A DNA stretch of 64,000 bases, taken from positions 186,001 to 250,000 of the forward strand of contig DS990592.1 in the NCBI GenBank assembly GCA_000155695.1. Direction: 5' to 3'. A model generated the notes under the pieces. The model had not been told where the DNA came from, did no database searches, and saw nothing but the letters and a program-made list of their open reading frames with translations. Both the position numbers and the translations under genes were made by a program. Shown in pieces: positions 43,019-51,664 of the stretch (within the stretch, counting starts at the first letter, position 1; the number at the start of each line of letters is the position of its first letter). Origin of the DNA: Verrucomicrobiia bacterium DG1235 (GTDB lineage: Bacteria > Verrucomicrobiota > Verrucomicrobiia > Opitutales > Opitutaceae).

Positions 43019-44294
43019 GGCGAAGGGCGTTTGCCGGCTCGAGACGCGAGGCCATGAGAGCTGGAACGAATCCTGAGAGGATTCCGGTCGTTACGGAGAG
43101 CGATACGGCGAGAATCATAAGGTTGATCGAGAAGCTCGCCGGGAAGTTGGGCGCGAAGTGGTCTAGAACCGCTTTGGAGAAAAAGGCCAAGAGGAGTCCT
43201 ACCAATCCGCCGAGCAGGCAAATCGATACAGCTTCCATTAGAAACTGGGTAAGGATGGAGCTGCGGCGGGCTCCAATGGCGCGTCGAGTGCCGATCTCTT
43301 TGGTACGCTCCTTTACGCTAACGAAAGTGATGTTCATGATGCCGATCGCGCCTACGAACAAGGCAAGTCCGGTGATCACGAATCCGGCGATCGCAATGCC
43401 CGCTTTAACAGGACCGATGGTATCTTCCACGGCGTCCGAGGCGTTTACTTCAAAATCGTTTTCCTCGTTCGGGAGGAGTCCGCGAACGCGCCGCATGGCT
43501 CCTATGATTTCGTCGCGAGCGGCTTCACGGTCAGTCTCCGGTTTTTTGACGACGCGGATAGACGTGCCGTTCCAACGGCGTCCGCCAACGAAGAATTTTC
43601 TAGCAGTGGGGAGCGGGATGATCGCTTGGTTGTCGAAGCTTTGCAGGCCGAGAAAAGCTCCTTGCTCTTCAAGCACTCCGATAACCGTAAACTGGATACG
43701 AGCGATTTTTACGCGTTTTCCGAGGATGCTTTCTTCTTCGTCGGGGAAGAGAGCCTTTACGACGCCTGAACCGAGGATGACTACGTTTTGACCGCTGGAG
43801 GCTTCGGTCGTGGTGAAGAATCGTCCTTCGGCGATATCGGCGGTATTGACGAATCCGAAGTCTGCGTTGGTCGCGGTGAACTGGATCCTGTCTGCCGAGC
43901 GGTCTTCGAAAGAGATGCCACGGTTGAAGGTCACGGTGGGGACTGCGAGAAGGAGGCCGGTGTTTGGCGTATCGGAAATGATATCGTTTAGGTCCTCTGC
44001 GTAGCGGGCTTCGAAGTTGGGTCGCCGAATGTAGGTGCGCCAATCATCGCCTACGTCTCGCCAAGGGAATTTTTCGATGTAGAAATGGTCGTCGCCCAGC
44101 ATGCTGAGACTGTTCTTAAACCCTGTGTCCAAACCGTTCATACCGACGCCGATAAGGATGACTGCCCAGACTCCAATGATGACGCCGAGAGCGGTGAGCA
44201 GGGAACGTACCTTGTGCTCGCCGAGCTGTTCGCCTGCTATGCGGGCGGACTCTTCGAGATCGTTGACGAGACGTCTAATACTTGAGCGTTTCAT
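43011..44294 (-). CDS. MacB-type ABC transporter permease (first)
   Basis: The 427-residue product is paralogous to the next permease. The N-terminal helix (VRSLLTALGVIIGVWAVILIGVGM) is followed by a periplasmic domain (about 60-300) and the FtsX-like C-terminal helices with VKERTKEIGTRRAIGARRSSILTQFLMEA and PALMASRLEPANALRHE. It follows the ATPase gene by 26 bp. With the ATPase, membrane fusion protein and TolC-family gene upstream, it belongs to a tripartite efflux or lipoprotein/peptide export system. Confidence 0.9.
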   Translation of the reverse strand: MKRSSIRRLVNDLEESARIAGEQLGEHKVRSLLTALGVIIGVWAVILIGVGMNGLDTGFKNSLSMLGDDHFYIEKFPWRDVGDDWRTYIRRPNFEARYAEDLNDIISDTPNTGLLLAVPTVTFNRGISFEDRSADRIQFTATNADFGFVNTADIAEGRFFTTTEASSGQNVVILGSGVVKALFPDEEESILGKRVKIARIQFTVIGVLEEQGAFLGLQSFDNQAIIPLPTARKFFVGGRRWNGTSIRVVKKPETDREAARDEIIGAMRRVRGLLPNEENDFEVNASDAVEDTIGPVKAGIAIAGFVITGLALFVGAIGIMNITFVSVKERTKEIGTRRAIGARRSSILTQFLMEAVSICLLGGLVGLLLAFFSKAVLDHFAPNFPASFSINLMILAVSLSVTTGILSGFVPALMASRLEPANALRHE

Positions 44295-44320
44295 GTGATT
44301 GGCCGCTGAGAAAGTGACCT

Positions 44321-45013
44321 CTAGTGTGGGATGGGCTCATCGCTTTCCACGATGCCGTCTCTGAGACGGACGAGTCGGCGGGCGTGTTGGGCGATGTCTT
44401 CCTCGTGAGTGACGAGGATGATGGTGTGGCCTTTTTCGTAGAGGCGCTCGAAGAGCTGCATGATTTCCTCGCCGGTTTTGGAGTCCAGATTGCCGGTTGG
44501 CTCATCGGCTAGGATAATGGAAGGCTCGGTGACGAGGGCTCTGGCGACGGCGACGCGCTGGCGTTGGCCGCCGGAAAGTTCGTTGGGGCGGTGTTCGACG
44601 CGGTCGCCGAGTCCTACTTGAGTGAGTGCGAGTCGGGCGCGCTCGGCGCGTATTTTCTTCGGGATTCCGGCATAGACGAGCGGTAGCTCGACGTTGCGCA
44701 GAATCGTGGCGCGGGGCAGGAGGTTGAAGGATTGGAAGACGAATCCGATGCGGCGGTTTCGGATATCCGCGAGCTCGTTGTCATCCATTTTTGCCACGTC
44801 CTCGCCGCTGAAGAAGTACTGACCTTCAGAGGGGGTGTCGAGGCAGCCCAGCATGTTCATGAGAGTAGACTTGCCGCTGCCCGACGGGCCCATGATGGCG
44901 ACGTAGTCGTTGGCGTAGATCTTGAGGTCAACGCCGTCGAGGGCGTGAACCTTGGCCTTGCCGAGGTCATAGATTTTTTTGACCCCTGTGATCTGGATTG
45001 TCGTTTCGCTCAC
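44321..45013 (-). CDS. ABC transporter ATPase (MacB/LolD type)
   Basis: The 230-residue ATPase has Walker [17 protein letters not shown] near residue 41, the Q-loop [14 protein letters not shown], signature [15 protein letters not shown], Walker [17 protein letters not shown] and the switch His in ILVTHEED. The LDxPSEGxY-type segment after Walker A places it in the MacB/LolD group that drives mechanotransmission rather than substrate passage. It overlaps the adaptor gene by four bases. Confidence 0.95.
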   Translation of the reverse strand: MSETTIQITGVKKIYDLGKAKVHALDGVDLKIYANDYVAIMGPSGSGKSTLMNMLGCLDTPSEGQYFFSGEDVAKMDDNELADIRNRRIGFVFQSFNLLPRATILRNVELPLVYAGIPKKIRAERARLALTQVGLGDRVEHRPNELSGGQRQRVAVARALVTEPSIILADEPTGNLDSKTGEEIMQLFERLYEKGHTIILVTHEEDIAQHARRLVRLRDGIVESDEPIPH

Positions 45014-46341
45014 TGGGCCGGTTTCTTGGATTTATCGTTCTTTTTGTCTTCGGCGATTTTTACGGCTTTGCCGTTTTCGAGTTCGCGAGTGAGGACGCGG
45101 TATCCGCCGGTGACGATCTGCTGATCTTCATCCAGTCCGGATTGTATTTCGATTGAACGGTTGTCCGCTAGGCCGGTTTTTACGCGAACGAGCTCTACGG
45201 TGCCGTCGTCTTTGTAGACGAAGACGACGCGTTCGAGGCTGTCTTTTCTGCGAGTTGAGCTGCCGTTGCCAGGAGGCCCTCCTCGGTCGGATCTGTCTCC
45301 AGATTCGTTTTCGGCTTGTTCGTCTTTCGGCTTTTCGGATGCGTCGTCGGTTTCTCCAAGCTGTTTGGCAACCTCATCCTTAGAGCGGACAGTAACTGCT
45401 TGTAGTGGGATTTTTAGGACATCGGTAACGGTCTTTGTCTTGATATCCGCAGTGGCGGTCATGCCTGGCCGGATCTGTGCGCTGGGCTCGATGAGTCGAA
45501 CCTTGACCTGAAAGGTAGTGAGCTGGTCGCTGGAGTTGTTTCCGCCGGTAGCGGAGTTGGCGATTTCGGTGACTTCGCCTTTGAACTCTTGGTCGGGTAG
45601 AGCTTCGATTTCGATGGTGGCGGGATCGCCGATTTTCACTTGAACGATGTCCGATTCGGAAACGTCGACGCGTATTTCCATTTGAGAGAGGTCCGCGACG
45701 CGCATGATCTCGGTGCCTTCGAACTGACCGGTGCCGACGACGCGGTCGCCAAGCTCAGAGCTGAGGGATGTGATGGTACCGCTGATGGGTGCGAAGGTGG
45801 TGGCTTTCGCGAGGGAGTCGTTTGCTTCCTTAAGCTGCATTTCCTGTTGTTCGATGCGTGAGAGGGTGGCTTGGTAGGAGGCTTGGCTGATCTCGAGATT
45901 GGTTTCGCCTTCGTCGACTTGCTCCTGGGTGGCGAAGCCTTTTTCGAAGAGGTTATTGAGGCGTTTTAGGTCGAGCTCGGTTTGGAGCATGCGGGCCTTC
46001 GCTTCGGAGGCGTTTGACTTGTTGGCTCGGAGGGCGGCTTCCTGCTGGAGGACCTGGGCTTCGAGTCGGTCGGGATTTACGCTGACGAGGACGTCGCCCT
46101 TTTCGACGGTTTGCCCGTCTTTGACTCCGAGTTCGACGATCTCTCCGGCGACTTCGGAGGAGATGGTGACTTCGATCTCTGGGTAAACCTTTCCGGTCGC
46201 GGTGACGGTACTGGTGATGTCACCCCGCTCGGTTTTTCCAACGGTCACTTCCGTGATTTGTTCGCCTTTGTTGAGGCGGGAGAATCCGGCGAGGCCGATT
46301 CCGACGAGGACGATTGCGGAGATCCAGTATCGTTTTTTCAT
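45010..46341 (-). CDS. MacA/RND-type periplasmic adaptor protein
   Basis: The 443-residue protein is the membrane fusion protein of the export system. It has an N-terminal membrane anchor ([17 protein letters not shown]), and a lipoyl domain in two halves ([46 protein letters not shown]). Between them is a coiled-coil hairpin (about 95-180), and a beta-barrel and MP domain follow ([29 protein letters not shown]). An unusual acidic/charged insertion (about 345-375, [13 protein letters not shown]) lies near the C-terminus. It bridges the permeases and the TolC-like channel. Confidence 0.93.
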   Translation of the reverse strand: MKKRYWISAIVLVGIGLAGFSRLNKGEQITEVTVGKTERGDITSTVTATGKVYPEIEVTISSEVAGEIVELGVKDGQTVEKGDVLVSVNPDRLEAQVLQQEAALRANKSNASEAKARMLQTELDLKRLNNLFEKGFATQEQVDEGETNLEISQASYQATLSRIEQQEMQLKEANDSLAKATTFAPISGTITSLSSELGDRVVGTGQFEGTEIMRVADLSQMEIRVDVSESDIVQVKIGDPATIEIEALPDQEFKGEVTEIANSATGGNNSSDQLTTFQVKVRLIEPSAQIRPGMTATADIKTKTVTDVLKIPLQAVTVRSKDEVAKQLGETDDASEKPKDEQAENESGDRSDRGGPPGNGSSTRRKDSLERVVFVYKDDGTVELVRVKTGLADNRSIEIQSGLDEDQQIVTGGYRVLTRELENGKAVKIAEDKKNDKSKKPAQ

Positions 46342-46380
46342 GAGAAATGGGTGAGTGAAAGTGTAATAGTTGTATGGATA

Positions 46381-47889
46381 CTAGTTATTGCTGATATCGG
46401 TGGCGTTCCATTCGATGCCGTGACGTTCGAGGAGCGTGCCTTCGACGCGCGAGAGGGAAATTTCCGATTCGATAGCTGAAAGCTTGGCGTCGAGTAGGCT
46501 GGCTTTGGCGACGTCTAAGTCGCGCTGGGCTTCGAGTAGGGTACGAAAGGTCGAGAGGCCTTCGTCGTATTTGCTGCGCTCTTGTTCGTAGGTGGCTTCT
46601 TGGAGGGCGACTACGAGCTCGGCGGCTGAAAGCTGTTGGCGGGAAGTGTCGAGGTCTCGCCAGGCGGAGCGGACGGAGCGGAGCAGATCTTGTCTGATTT
46701 CCGCGAGGCGCAGCTCGCCTTGCTCGATGCGGAACAAGGTTTGGCGGACGGAGGATTTGGCGGATCGGTTTCCCCACGGGAGGTTGAAGCTGAGGCTGAG
46801 TCCCCAGTCGTCGCCGCGACGGTCGAGTGCTTCGCTGAATGAGTCTTCGAAGCTATTTGGAGAAAGTCCGTTGTAGGAGCTGGAGAGGCTGACATCGACT
46901 TCGGGGCGTTCAGCGTTTTTGGCGAGGATGCGTTGTTGTTCCAGTTGCTCTAGGAGCTCTTCCTGGATGTCGGCATCGAAATTGCGCTCCAGAGCGTTTT
47001 CGAGAACGTTGGGGAATGCCTGTATCGTAGAATTGGATTCAGGCAGGGGCGCGACGGCGAGGCTCGGTTCGAGCTCAAGAGATTCGTCGAGAGAGCCCAT
47101 GCTGGCGAGCAGGGCATCGGTCGCTTCGCGGATGGCTTGCTCGGCGCGGATGATTTGCTCTTTTCTTTGGGCGAGGCTCGCTTCCGCCTGCAAGGTTTCG
47201 ATTCTGGTGGAGAGTCCGAGGCGTTCGCGTTCGTTGGCTTCTTCGAGAAGCTTTTCGGAGAGTTCCAGATTTGAGAGTCCGAGGTCTCTGCGTTCGTACG
47301 CGTCGGAGAGCCGCCAGTAGGCGACTTCGATCTCCTGCAGGAGATTTAGTACGGAGTTTCGCGTTTGGAGGTCTGCGACGCGAGATTGGGACTGAGCTTG
47401 GCGGAGGGGGGCGAGATTAACGTCGCGCCCGAAGTCGCGGAGAAGGGGTTGGGTGAATTCGAGGCCGATGGAGGCGCGTTCGCTGAGGGAGCCGCCTACA
47501 AGCTGGCCGAGGTCGGAGTTGAAGCTTGATCCGTCGCTCCGTGATTGACTGGCTCGCGCGGTGATTTGGCCGCCGGTGACGACGCGTTTGGTAACGCCAA
47601 GAGAGTAGGAGCGGGAGTCTGAGGTGGTTTGACGAGTGGCTCCGTCGGAGTCTTCCCAGTCGAGATCGCTTTGGCTTAGGTTCGCTCGGGAGAAGAGGGT
47701 GGGGTCGAAGGCTGCTTCTTCGGCGACGACGGCTTGTTCGGCGATCTTTGGATCCAAAGTTTGGATACGCAGACCGAGATTGCTAGCTAAAGCCTGATCG
47801 ATCGCTTCGCGAAGTGTGACGGTAGCCGGATGAAGGGAAGGGGCGACTGTGACGAGCAGAAGAGGCAGGACGAGTGATTTGAGTTTCAC
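46381..47889 (-). CDS. TolC family outer membrane efflux protein
   Basis: The 502-residue protein has a signal peptide (LKSLVLPLLLVTVAPSLHPATV). It has the two structural repeats of TolC-type trimeric channels, each with long amphipathic helices: LLQEIEVAYWRLSDAYERRDLGLSNLELSEKLL in the first and LLRSVRSAWRDLDTSRQQL...ERSKYDEGLSTFRTLLEAQRDL in the second. Beta-strand segments include ITARASQSRSDGSSF and VDVSLSSSYNGLSP. It is the first gene of the operon with macA, the ATPase and two permeases, 39 bp before macA. Confidence 0.92.
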   Translation of the reverse strand: MKLKSLVLPLLLVTVAPSLHPATVTLREAIDQALASNLGLRIQTLDPKIAEQAVVAEEAAFDPTLFSRANLSQSDLDWEDSDGATRQTTSDSRSYSLGVTKRVVTGGQITARASQSRSDGSSFNSDLGQLVGGSLSERASIGLEFTQPLLRDFGRDVNLAPLRQAQSQSRVADLQTRNSVLNLLQEIEVAYWRLSDAYERRDLGLSNLELSEKLLEEANERERLGLSTRIETLQAEASLAQRKEQIIRAEQAIREATDALLASMGSLDESLELEPSLAVAPLPESNSTIQAFPNVLENALERNFDADIQEELLEQLEQQRILAKNAERPEVDVSLSSSYNGLSPNSFEDSFSEALDRRGDDWGLSLSFNLPWGNRSAKSSVRQTLFRIEQGELRLAEIRQDLLRSVRSAWRDLDTSRQQLSAAELVVALQEATYEQERSKYDEGLSTFRTLLEAQRDLDVAKASLLDAKLSAIESEISLSRVEGTLLERHGIEWNATDISNN

Positions 47890-48145
47890 AAGGAAATGTA
47901 TGGAGGGTGAAAAGGGATGGGATAGTTCCCGAAAGAGCGAACGTCTACTATTACACGCAGATTGCTGGTTGGTTGCGGGAAAATCACTAGTAATTTATCG
48001 GTCAATGGAGGTAGGCGAAGTTTGTAGGGAGCAAGCGTTTTTTTATGTGAACAGTCAAATTTGTTCATGGAGCGGCTCGCTCTGGCGGATTGAGCCATGA
48101 TTGAAAGGAATCGGGAAATTGTATTCGGCGTTTGTTTGGGTAACA
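47890..48145. other. intergenic region upstream of the export operon
   Basis: About 256 bases between the TolC-type gene start and the alpha-glucuronidase terminator. No gene is seen; it presumably holds the promoter of the export operon. Nothing structured stands out before the terminator at 48146. Confidence 0.35.
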
Positions 48146-48178
48146 AAAAGCCGCTTCGTGGATTGCGAAGCGGCTTTT
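48146..48178 (-). terminator. terminator after the alpha-glucuronidase gene
   Basis: Thirteen-base arms AAAAGCCGCTTCG and CGAAGCGGCTTTT with a seven-base loop form a symmetric structure with A and T flanks. It can act in both directions but is placed to end the GH67 gene. Confidence 0.9.
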
Positions 48179-48191
48179 GAAGTTTTGGTTG

Positions 48192-50345
48192 CTACCATTG
48201 TTCGCCCGGATGGCCGGGGACATGGTAGAGCTCGAAGTTCTTGTAGTACTCAAGATCGTGCTCGGGGGGCGTTACGCCTGCGGGAATGGGTCGTTTAGAG
48301 AAGGTCTGGAAGTAGGCGAGGCAGGCGTCGCGGTAGAAGGCGGCGTCCTCGTGCTGGCGTTTGAGGAGGGCGGTGACGCGGGCGTGTCGCTGGGCGTCGA
48401 CTTGGCCTTCGAGGCTGGCCCATTGCTCGCGCATTTCGCCGACGGCATCGACGCCTTTCTGGTAGGCGAGGCAAATTTCGTTCCAGAGGGTTTGGCCGGA
48501 CTTGGTTTTGAAGTCCCAGTCGAGGTGGTGGAACCAGAGCAGGTACTTGTCTTCGATGGTCTCGGGGGAGCCCCATTTGGCGACGACCTCCGGAGCGTAT
48601 TGGCCGAGGGCGTCGGTGCCTGAAGCGGTGCGATCGAAGCCGATTCCGTCCTCGGATGCGCGGTGGTAGTAGATGGAGGTCCAGTCCGGACGGCCTTGGT
48701 CGTGCCATGGACCGGGGCCGTAGTGGTGGCCTGGGTACATGATGTGATGGAGGCCGAGTGGCATGGAGTAGTCGACGACGGTCTGGTGGGAGTCGAGGAG
48801 AATTTGATTGGTGGTGGAGACGACGCTTTCTTCGTTTCCGAAAGTCATGCGTGTCCACTCGTCGGCGATTTGCTCGGAGCTAAGCTGGTGATCCCATGCG
48901 AGGCGACCGAAGGCGTACCAGTTGGCAGCGCCCATTGGGTGGCCGGTCCAGTTGCGCTCGTTGCCCACGTTTGAGACGCCGGCAATGGCGGTGAGCTCGT
49001 GGCCGAAGACGCTGCCGTCTACGACTTTGGCGACTGTTGAGCCCGCTCCGCGAGCATAGGTGTCGGCCTCGAGGGTTTCTTTCCACATTGGGGCGAGGTA
49101 GGCGAGATGAACGTCGCCGCCGAGGTATTCTTGAGTAATCTGAAGCTCGAGTGTGTGAGGAGTTTCGGGAGTGGCCCCGAAGAGCGGGTGAAAGGGCTCG
49201 CGCGGCATGAAGTCGATGGCTCCGTTCTTTGTCTGTATCGAGACGTTGGGTTCGAATTTGCCGTCGAGATTCGTGAACTCGGTGTAGGCCTGCTTGTGGC
49301 GGTCCTCCTTGACTTCGAAATCGTAGACGAAAGCACGCCACATGACGAAGCCGCCGTGCGGAGCGAGGGCGCGAGCGAGGAGATTGGCGCCGTCGGCGTG
49401 GTCGCGGCCGTAGGCTTGCGGGCCGGGTTGGCCCTCTGAGTTGGCTTTGACGACGAAGCCGCCGAAGTCGGGCACGTAGGTGTAGATTTCGTCGATCTTG
49501 TCGGTCCACCATTTGATGACCGCGGGATCGAGCGGATCGGCTGTTTCGAGGCCGTCGATTTCTACGGGAGCGGAGAATCGAGCTGTAAGGTAGACGCGGA
49601 TACCGTAGGGACGGAAGGTGTCGGCGAGGGCGGCTACTTTTTCTAGAAACTGCGGTCGGAGCACGGTGGCATTGGCGTTTACGTTGGTGAGCACGGTGCC
49701 GTTGATGCCGATGGAGGCGCAGGCTCTGGCGTAGTCGTGGGTGTAGGGCTCGACGTAGTAGGGGAGGTCGAACCAGTTCCAGATGGAGGCTCCGGCCATG
49801 GTACGCTCGACGGTGCGAGTGAGGTTGTCCCAGTGGTTAAGCAGGCGATGGTCGATCTTGGGAGAGCTGGCGACATTGATGCCGTCGAGAGGCTGTTGGG
49901 TTTGTAGGTGTCTTAGAAACGCGAATACGCCGTAGAGCAGGCCTTGGTCTGTATTGGCTGCGATGACGATTTGATGTTTTCGCTTCTGGGGGACGCTGGT
50001 GAGGAGGTAACCTTCGTCGCCGAGAGCGGAGAGATCGAGGTCGAGCTTGGCGACTTCAGGGTTGCCTGCGGGGGTGCCCAGGAGAATGGATGGGCCTTTT
50101 TTCGAGCGATCGCTACCGAGCAGGCCATCGAGTCCGTTTTGAAGTTCGGCGAGGGCGAGGTTGAAGGTCGGGCTAGATTGCGAGCTGGAGATGGAGCCGA
50201 TTTGCTTTCGGTAGTCGGAAGCGATGGACGCATCCGAAACGGGTTCGTAGCGAAGCCAGAGTCTGTAGCCGTCTTCGGCGAGAGCCAGAGTGGCGACGAA
50301 CCCGAGTACGATTGAGAAGAGGATTTTGTGTAGCTGGTTTTTCAT
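48192..50345 (-). CDS. aguA: alpha-glucuronidase, glycoside hydrolase family 67
   Basis: From ATG at 50345 (MKNQLHKILFSIVLGFVATLALAED, signal peptide) the product has 717 residues; the frame is open a further 50 codons upstream. GH67 enzymes remove 4-O-methylglucuronic acid from the non-reducing end of aldouronic acids from glucuronoxylan. Diagnostic blocks are LLNHWDNLTRTVERTMAGASIW near residue 145, FVVKANSEGQPGPQAYGRDHADGAN near residue 300 (general acid Glu), QTKNGAIDFMPREPFHPLF and AYLAPMWKETLEAD. A signal peptide indicates periplasmic action. It follows the GH8 gene by 20 bp and the GPH symporter, forming a xylan-oligosaccharide locus. Confidence 0.95.
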   Translation of the reverse strand: MKNQLHKILFSIVLGFVATLALAEDGYRLWLRYEPVSDASIASDYRKQIGSISSSQSSPTFNLALAELQNGLDGLLGSDRSKKGPSILLGTPAGNPEVAKLDLDLSALGDEGYLLTSVPQKRKHQIVIAANTDQGLLYGVFAFLRHLQTQQPLDGINVASSPKIDHRLLNHWDNLTRTVERTMAGASIWNWFDLPYYVEPYTHDYARACASIGINGTVLTNVNANATVLRPQFLEKVAALADTFRPYGIRVYLTARFSAPVEIDGLETADPLDPAVIKWWTDKIDEIYTYVPDFGGFVVKANSEGQPGPQAYGRDHADGANLLARALAPHGGFVMWRAFVYDFEVKEDRHKQAYTEFTNLDGKFEPNVSIQTKNGAIDFMPREPFHPLFGATPETPHTLELQITQEYLGGDVHLAYLAPMWKETLEADTYARGAGSTVAKVVDGSVFGHELTAIAGVSNVGNERNWTGHPMGAANWYAFGRLAWDHQLSSEQIADEWTRMTFGNEESVVSTTNQILLDSHQTVVDYSMPLGLHHIMYPGHHYGPGPWHDQGRPDWTSIYYHRASEDGIGFDRTASGTDALGQYAPEVVAKWGSPETIEDKYLLWFHHLDWDFKTKSGQTLWNEICLAYQKGVDAVGEMREQWASLEGQVDAQRHARVTALLKRQHEDAAFYRDACLAYFQTFSKRPIPAGVTPPEHDLEYYKNFELYHVPGHPGEQW

Positions 50346-50364
50346 GACGGGGTTGAAAGAGAGC

Positions 50365-51582
50365 TCATTCGATGATTTTGAAGTGACCGCTGGTCTGCAG
50401 GAGGCCGAGCATGTGGATGACGCCGTCGTAGTAGCGCCAGTGGCCGGTGGGGACGGGCTGGTCCCAGAGGCGTTGGACGAAAGGTTCGGCGACATCCCTA
50501 TTGGCGGCGAGCCCTGCGGTGGCGGCCATGGCGTAGAGGCCCGGGGAGCTTTGGGTATCGAGGGGCGTGCCGTCGACTGCGAACTGGTTTGGTATGTCGG
50601 GCAGGTGTGAGCCGAGGAATTTTAGGATGCGATCGCTCTGCATGGTTTGCCACTGGGCGTCCTTGCCCCACCAGTCGTGGTCGAGGGCGACGTTTGGCAT
50701 GACGCGCCAGGCGTCGAATCGGAAGTCGGCGTGGGAGCCGATTTGGCGTTCGGTTTCCTTGTAGTAAGAGTAGTCCGGCATGAGCCCGGTTTCGGGGTGG
50801 GCCGCGGTTTTGAAGAACTCGCGGCTGACGTCTGCGGTTTTAGCCCAGTAGTCATTGTCGGAGTCGGCCCATTTTGCCCAGAGCTCATAGAAGGCAGGGA
50901 GGTGGTAGGAGGCGTCGGTGACGCCGTCCCAGTCGGTCCAGGGCACGAAGCGGACCATGTGGCGCTCGTAGTCGAAAATGGATACCATCTTCGGGTCGCT
51001 CGGCTGCTTGTGCAGCATCTCGCGCAGGATGTTGTTGGCTTCGGCTCTGTAGTTGAAGATGCCTTCGCCGTCGCCCCAGAGGTTGGAGGCGAAGAAGAGG
51101 GCCATGGCGAACCACTCTTCGCCGTCGGATGCGGAGCCGGGAGATATCTTTTCGCCGCTGGTGGCGTTTTGCCAATTGAAGTAGCCTTCGAAGGGTCCTT
51201 CGTGGAGGCGCATGTAGGTGTGCGACCATTTCCAGAGGCGGTCGAACTCGTCTTTTTTGTCGAGCTGGACGGCGATCATCATACCGTAGGACATGCCTTC
51301 GGAGCGGACGTCGTCGCTGCCTACGTCCCAAATGTAGGCCATGTCGTCGCCAACTGGGTAGTAGATGCGTTCCGATTCGTCGTCGCCGTAGAAGAGCTGT
51401 TGAAAGGCGTCTTCGACCTTAGCGTCTGTTTCCTGCTGGGACTTGCCGAGGTACTCGGCAAAGAGGTTGCGTTGATCGGTTTGCGGTTTGATTTGCGGTT
51501 CGGGCGCGCAGCTTGTCAGAAGGAGCATGCATGCAATCGCGCCGGCAAGTTTGGATTGGGATCTTAGATGGGTGAGAGGCAT
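50365..51582 (-). CDS. GH8 reducing-end xylose-releasing exo-oligoxylanase lipoprotein
   Basis: From ATG at 51582 (MPLTHLRSQ) this is a 405-residue lipoprotein with lipobox LLTSC near residue 22. The body is a GH8 (alpha/alpha)6 barrel: DVRSEGMSYGMMIAVQLDKKDEFD near residue 95, with the proposed acid Glu, then WKWSHTYM, GSASDGEEWFAMALFFAS near residue 150, and VPWTDWDGVTDASYHLPAFYELWAKW near residue 220. The pattern matches Rex-type enzymes that release xylose from the reducing end of xylooligosaccharides, rather than endoglucanases. It is one of three hemicellulose genes with GH67 and the GPH symporter. Confidence 0.9.
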   Translation of the reverse strand: MPLTHLRSQSKLAGAIACMLLLTSCAPEPQIKPQTDQRNLFAEYLGKSQQETDAKVEDAFQQLFYGDDESERIYYPVGDDMAYIWDVGSDDVRSEGMSYGMMIAVQLDKKDEFDRLWKWSHTYMRLHEGPFEGYFNWQNATSGEKISPGSASDGEEWFAMALFFASNLWGDGEGIFNYRAEANNILREMLHKQPSDPKMVSIFDYERHMVRFVPWTDWDGVTDASYHLPAFYELWAKWADSDNDYWAKTADVSREFFKTAAHPETGLMPDYSYYKETERQIGSHADFRFDAWRVMPNVALDHDWWGKDAQWQTMQSDRILKFLGSHLPDIPNQFAVDGTPLDTQSSPGLYAMAATAGLAANRDVAEPFVQRLWDQPVPTGHWRYYDGVIHMLGLLQTSGHFKIIE

Positions 51583-51595
51583 GGTGAGTTGTAGA

Positions 51596-51625
51596 AAAGG
51601 AGGCTCCGACGAATCGAGAGCCTCC
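51596..51625 (-). terminator. hairpin between the symporter and GH8 genes
   Basis: Arms GGAGGCTC and GAGCCTCC with an eleven-base loop are followed by TTTT on the minus strand. It lies between the GPH symporter stop and the GH8 start, so it may attenuate rather than fully separate the genes. Confidence 0.65.
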
Positions 51626-51664
51626 AATTGCGAAAACAGTTATGCAGATCTATGCTGAAGTCAG

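Noticed and set aside
42928-43791. 287-codon plus-strand frame across the two permeases
   Set aside because: Antisense of well-supported MacB-type permeases.
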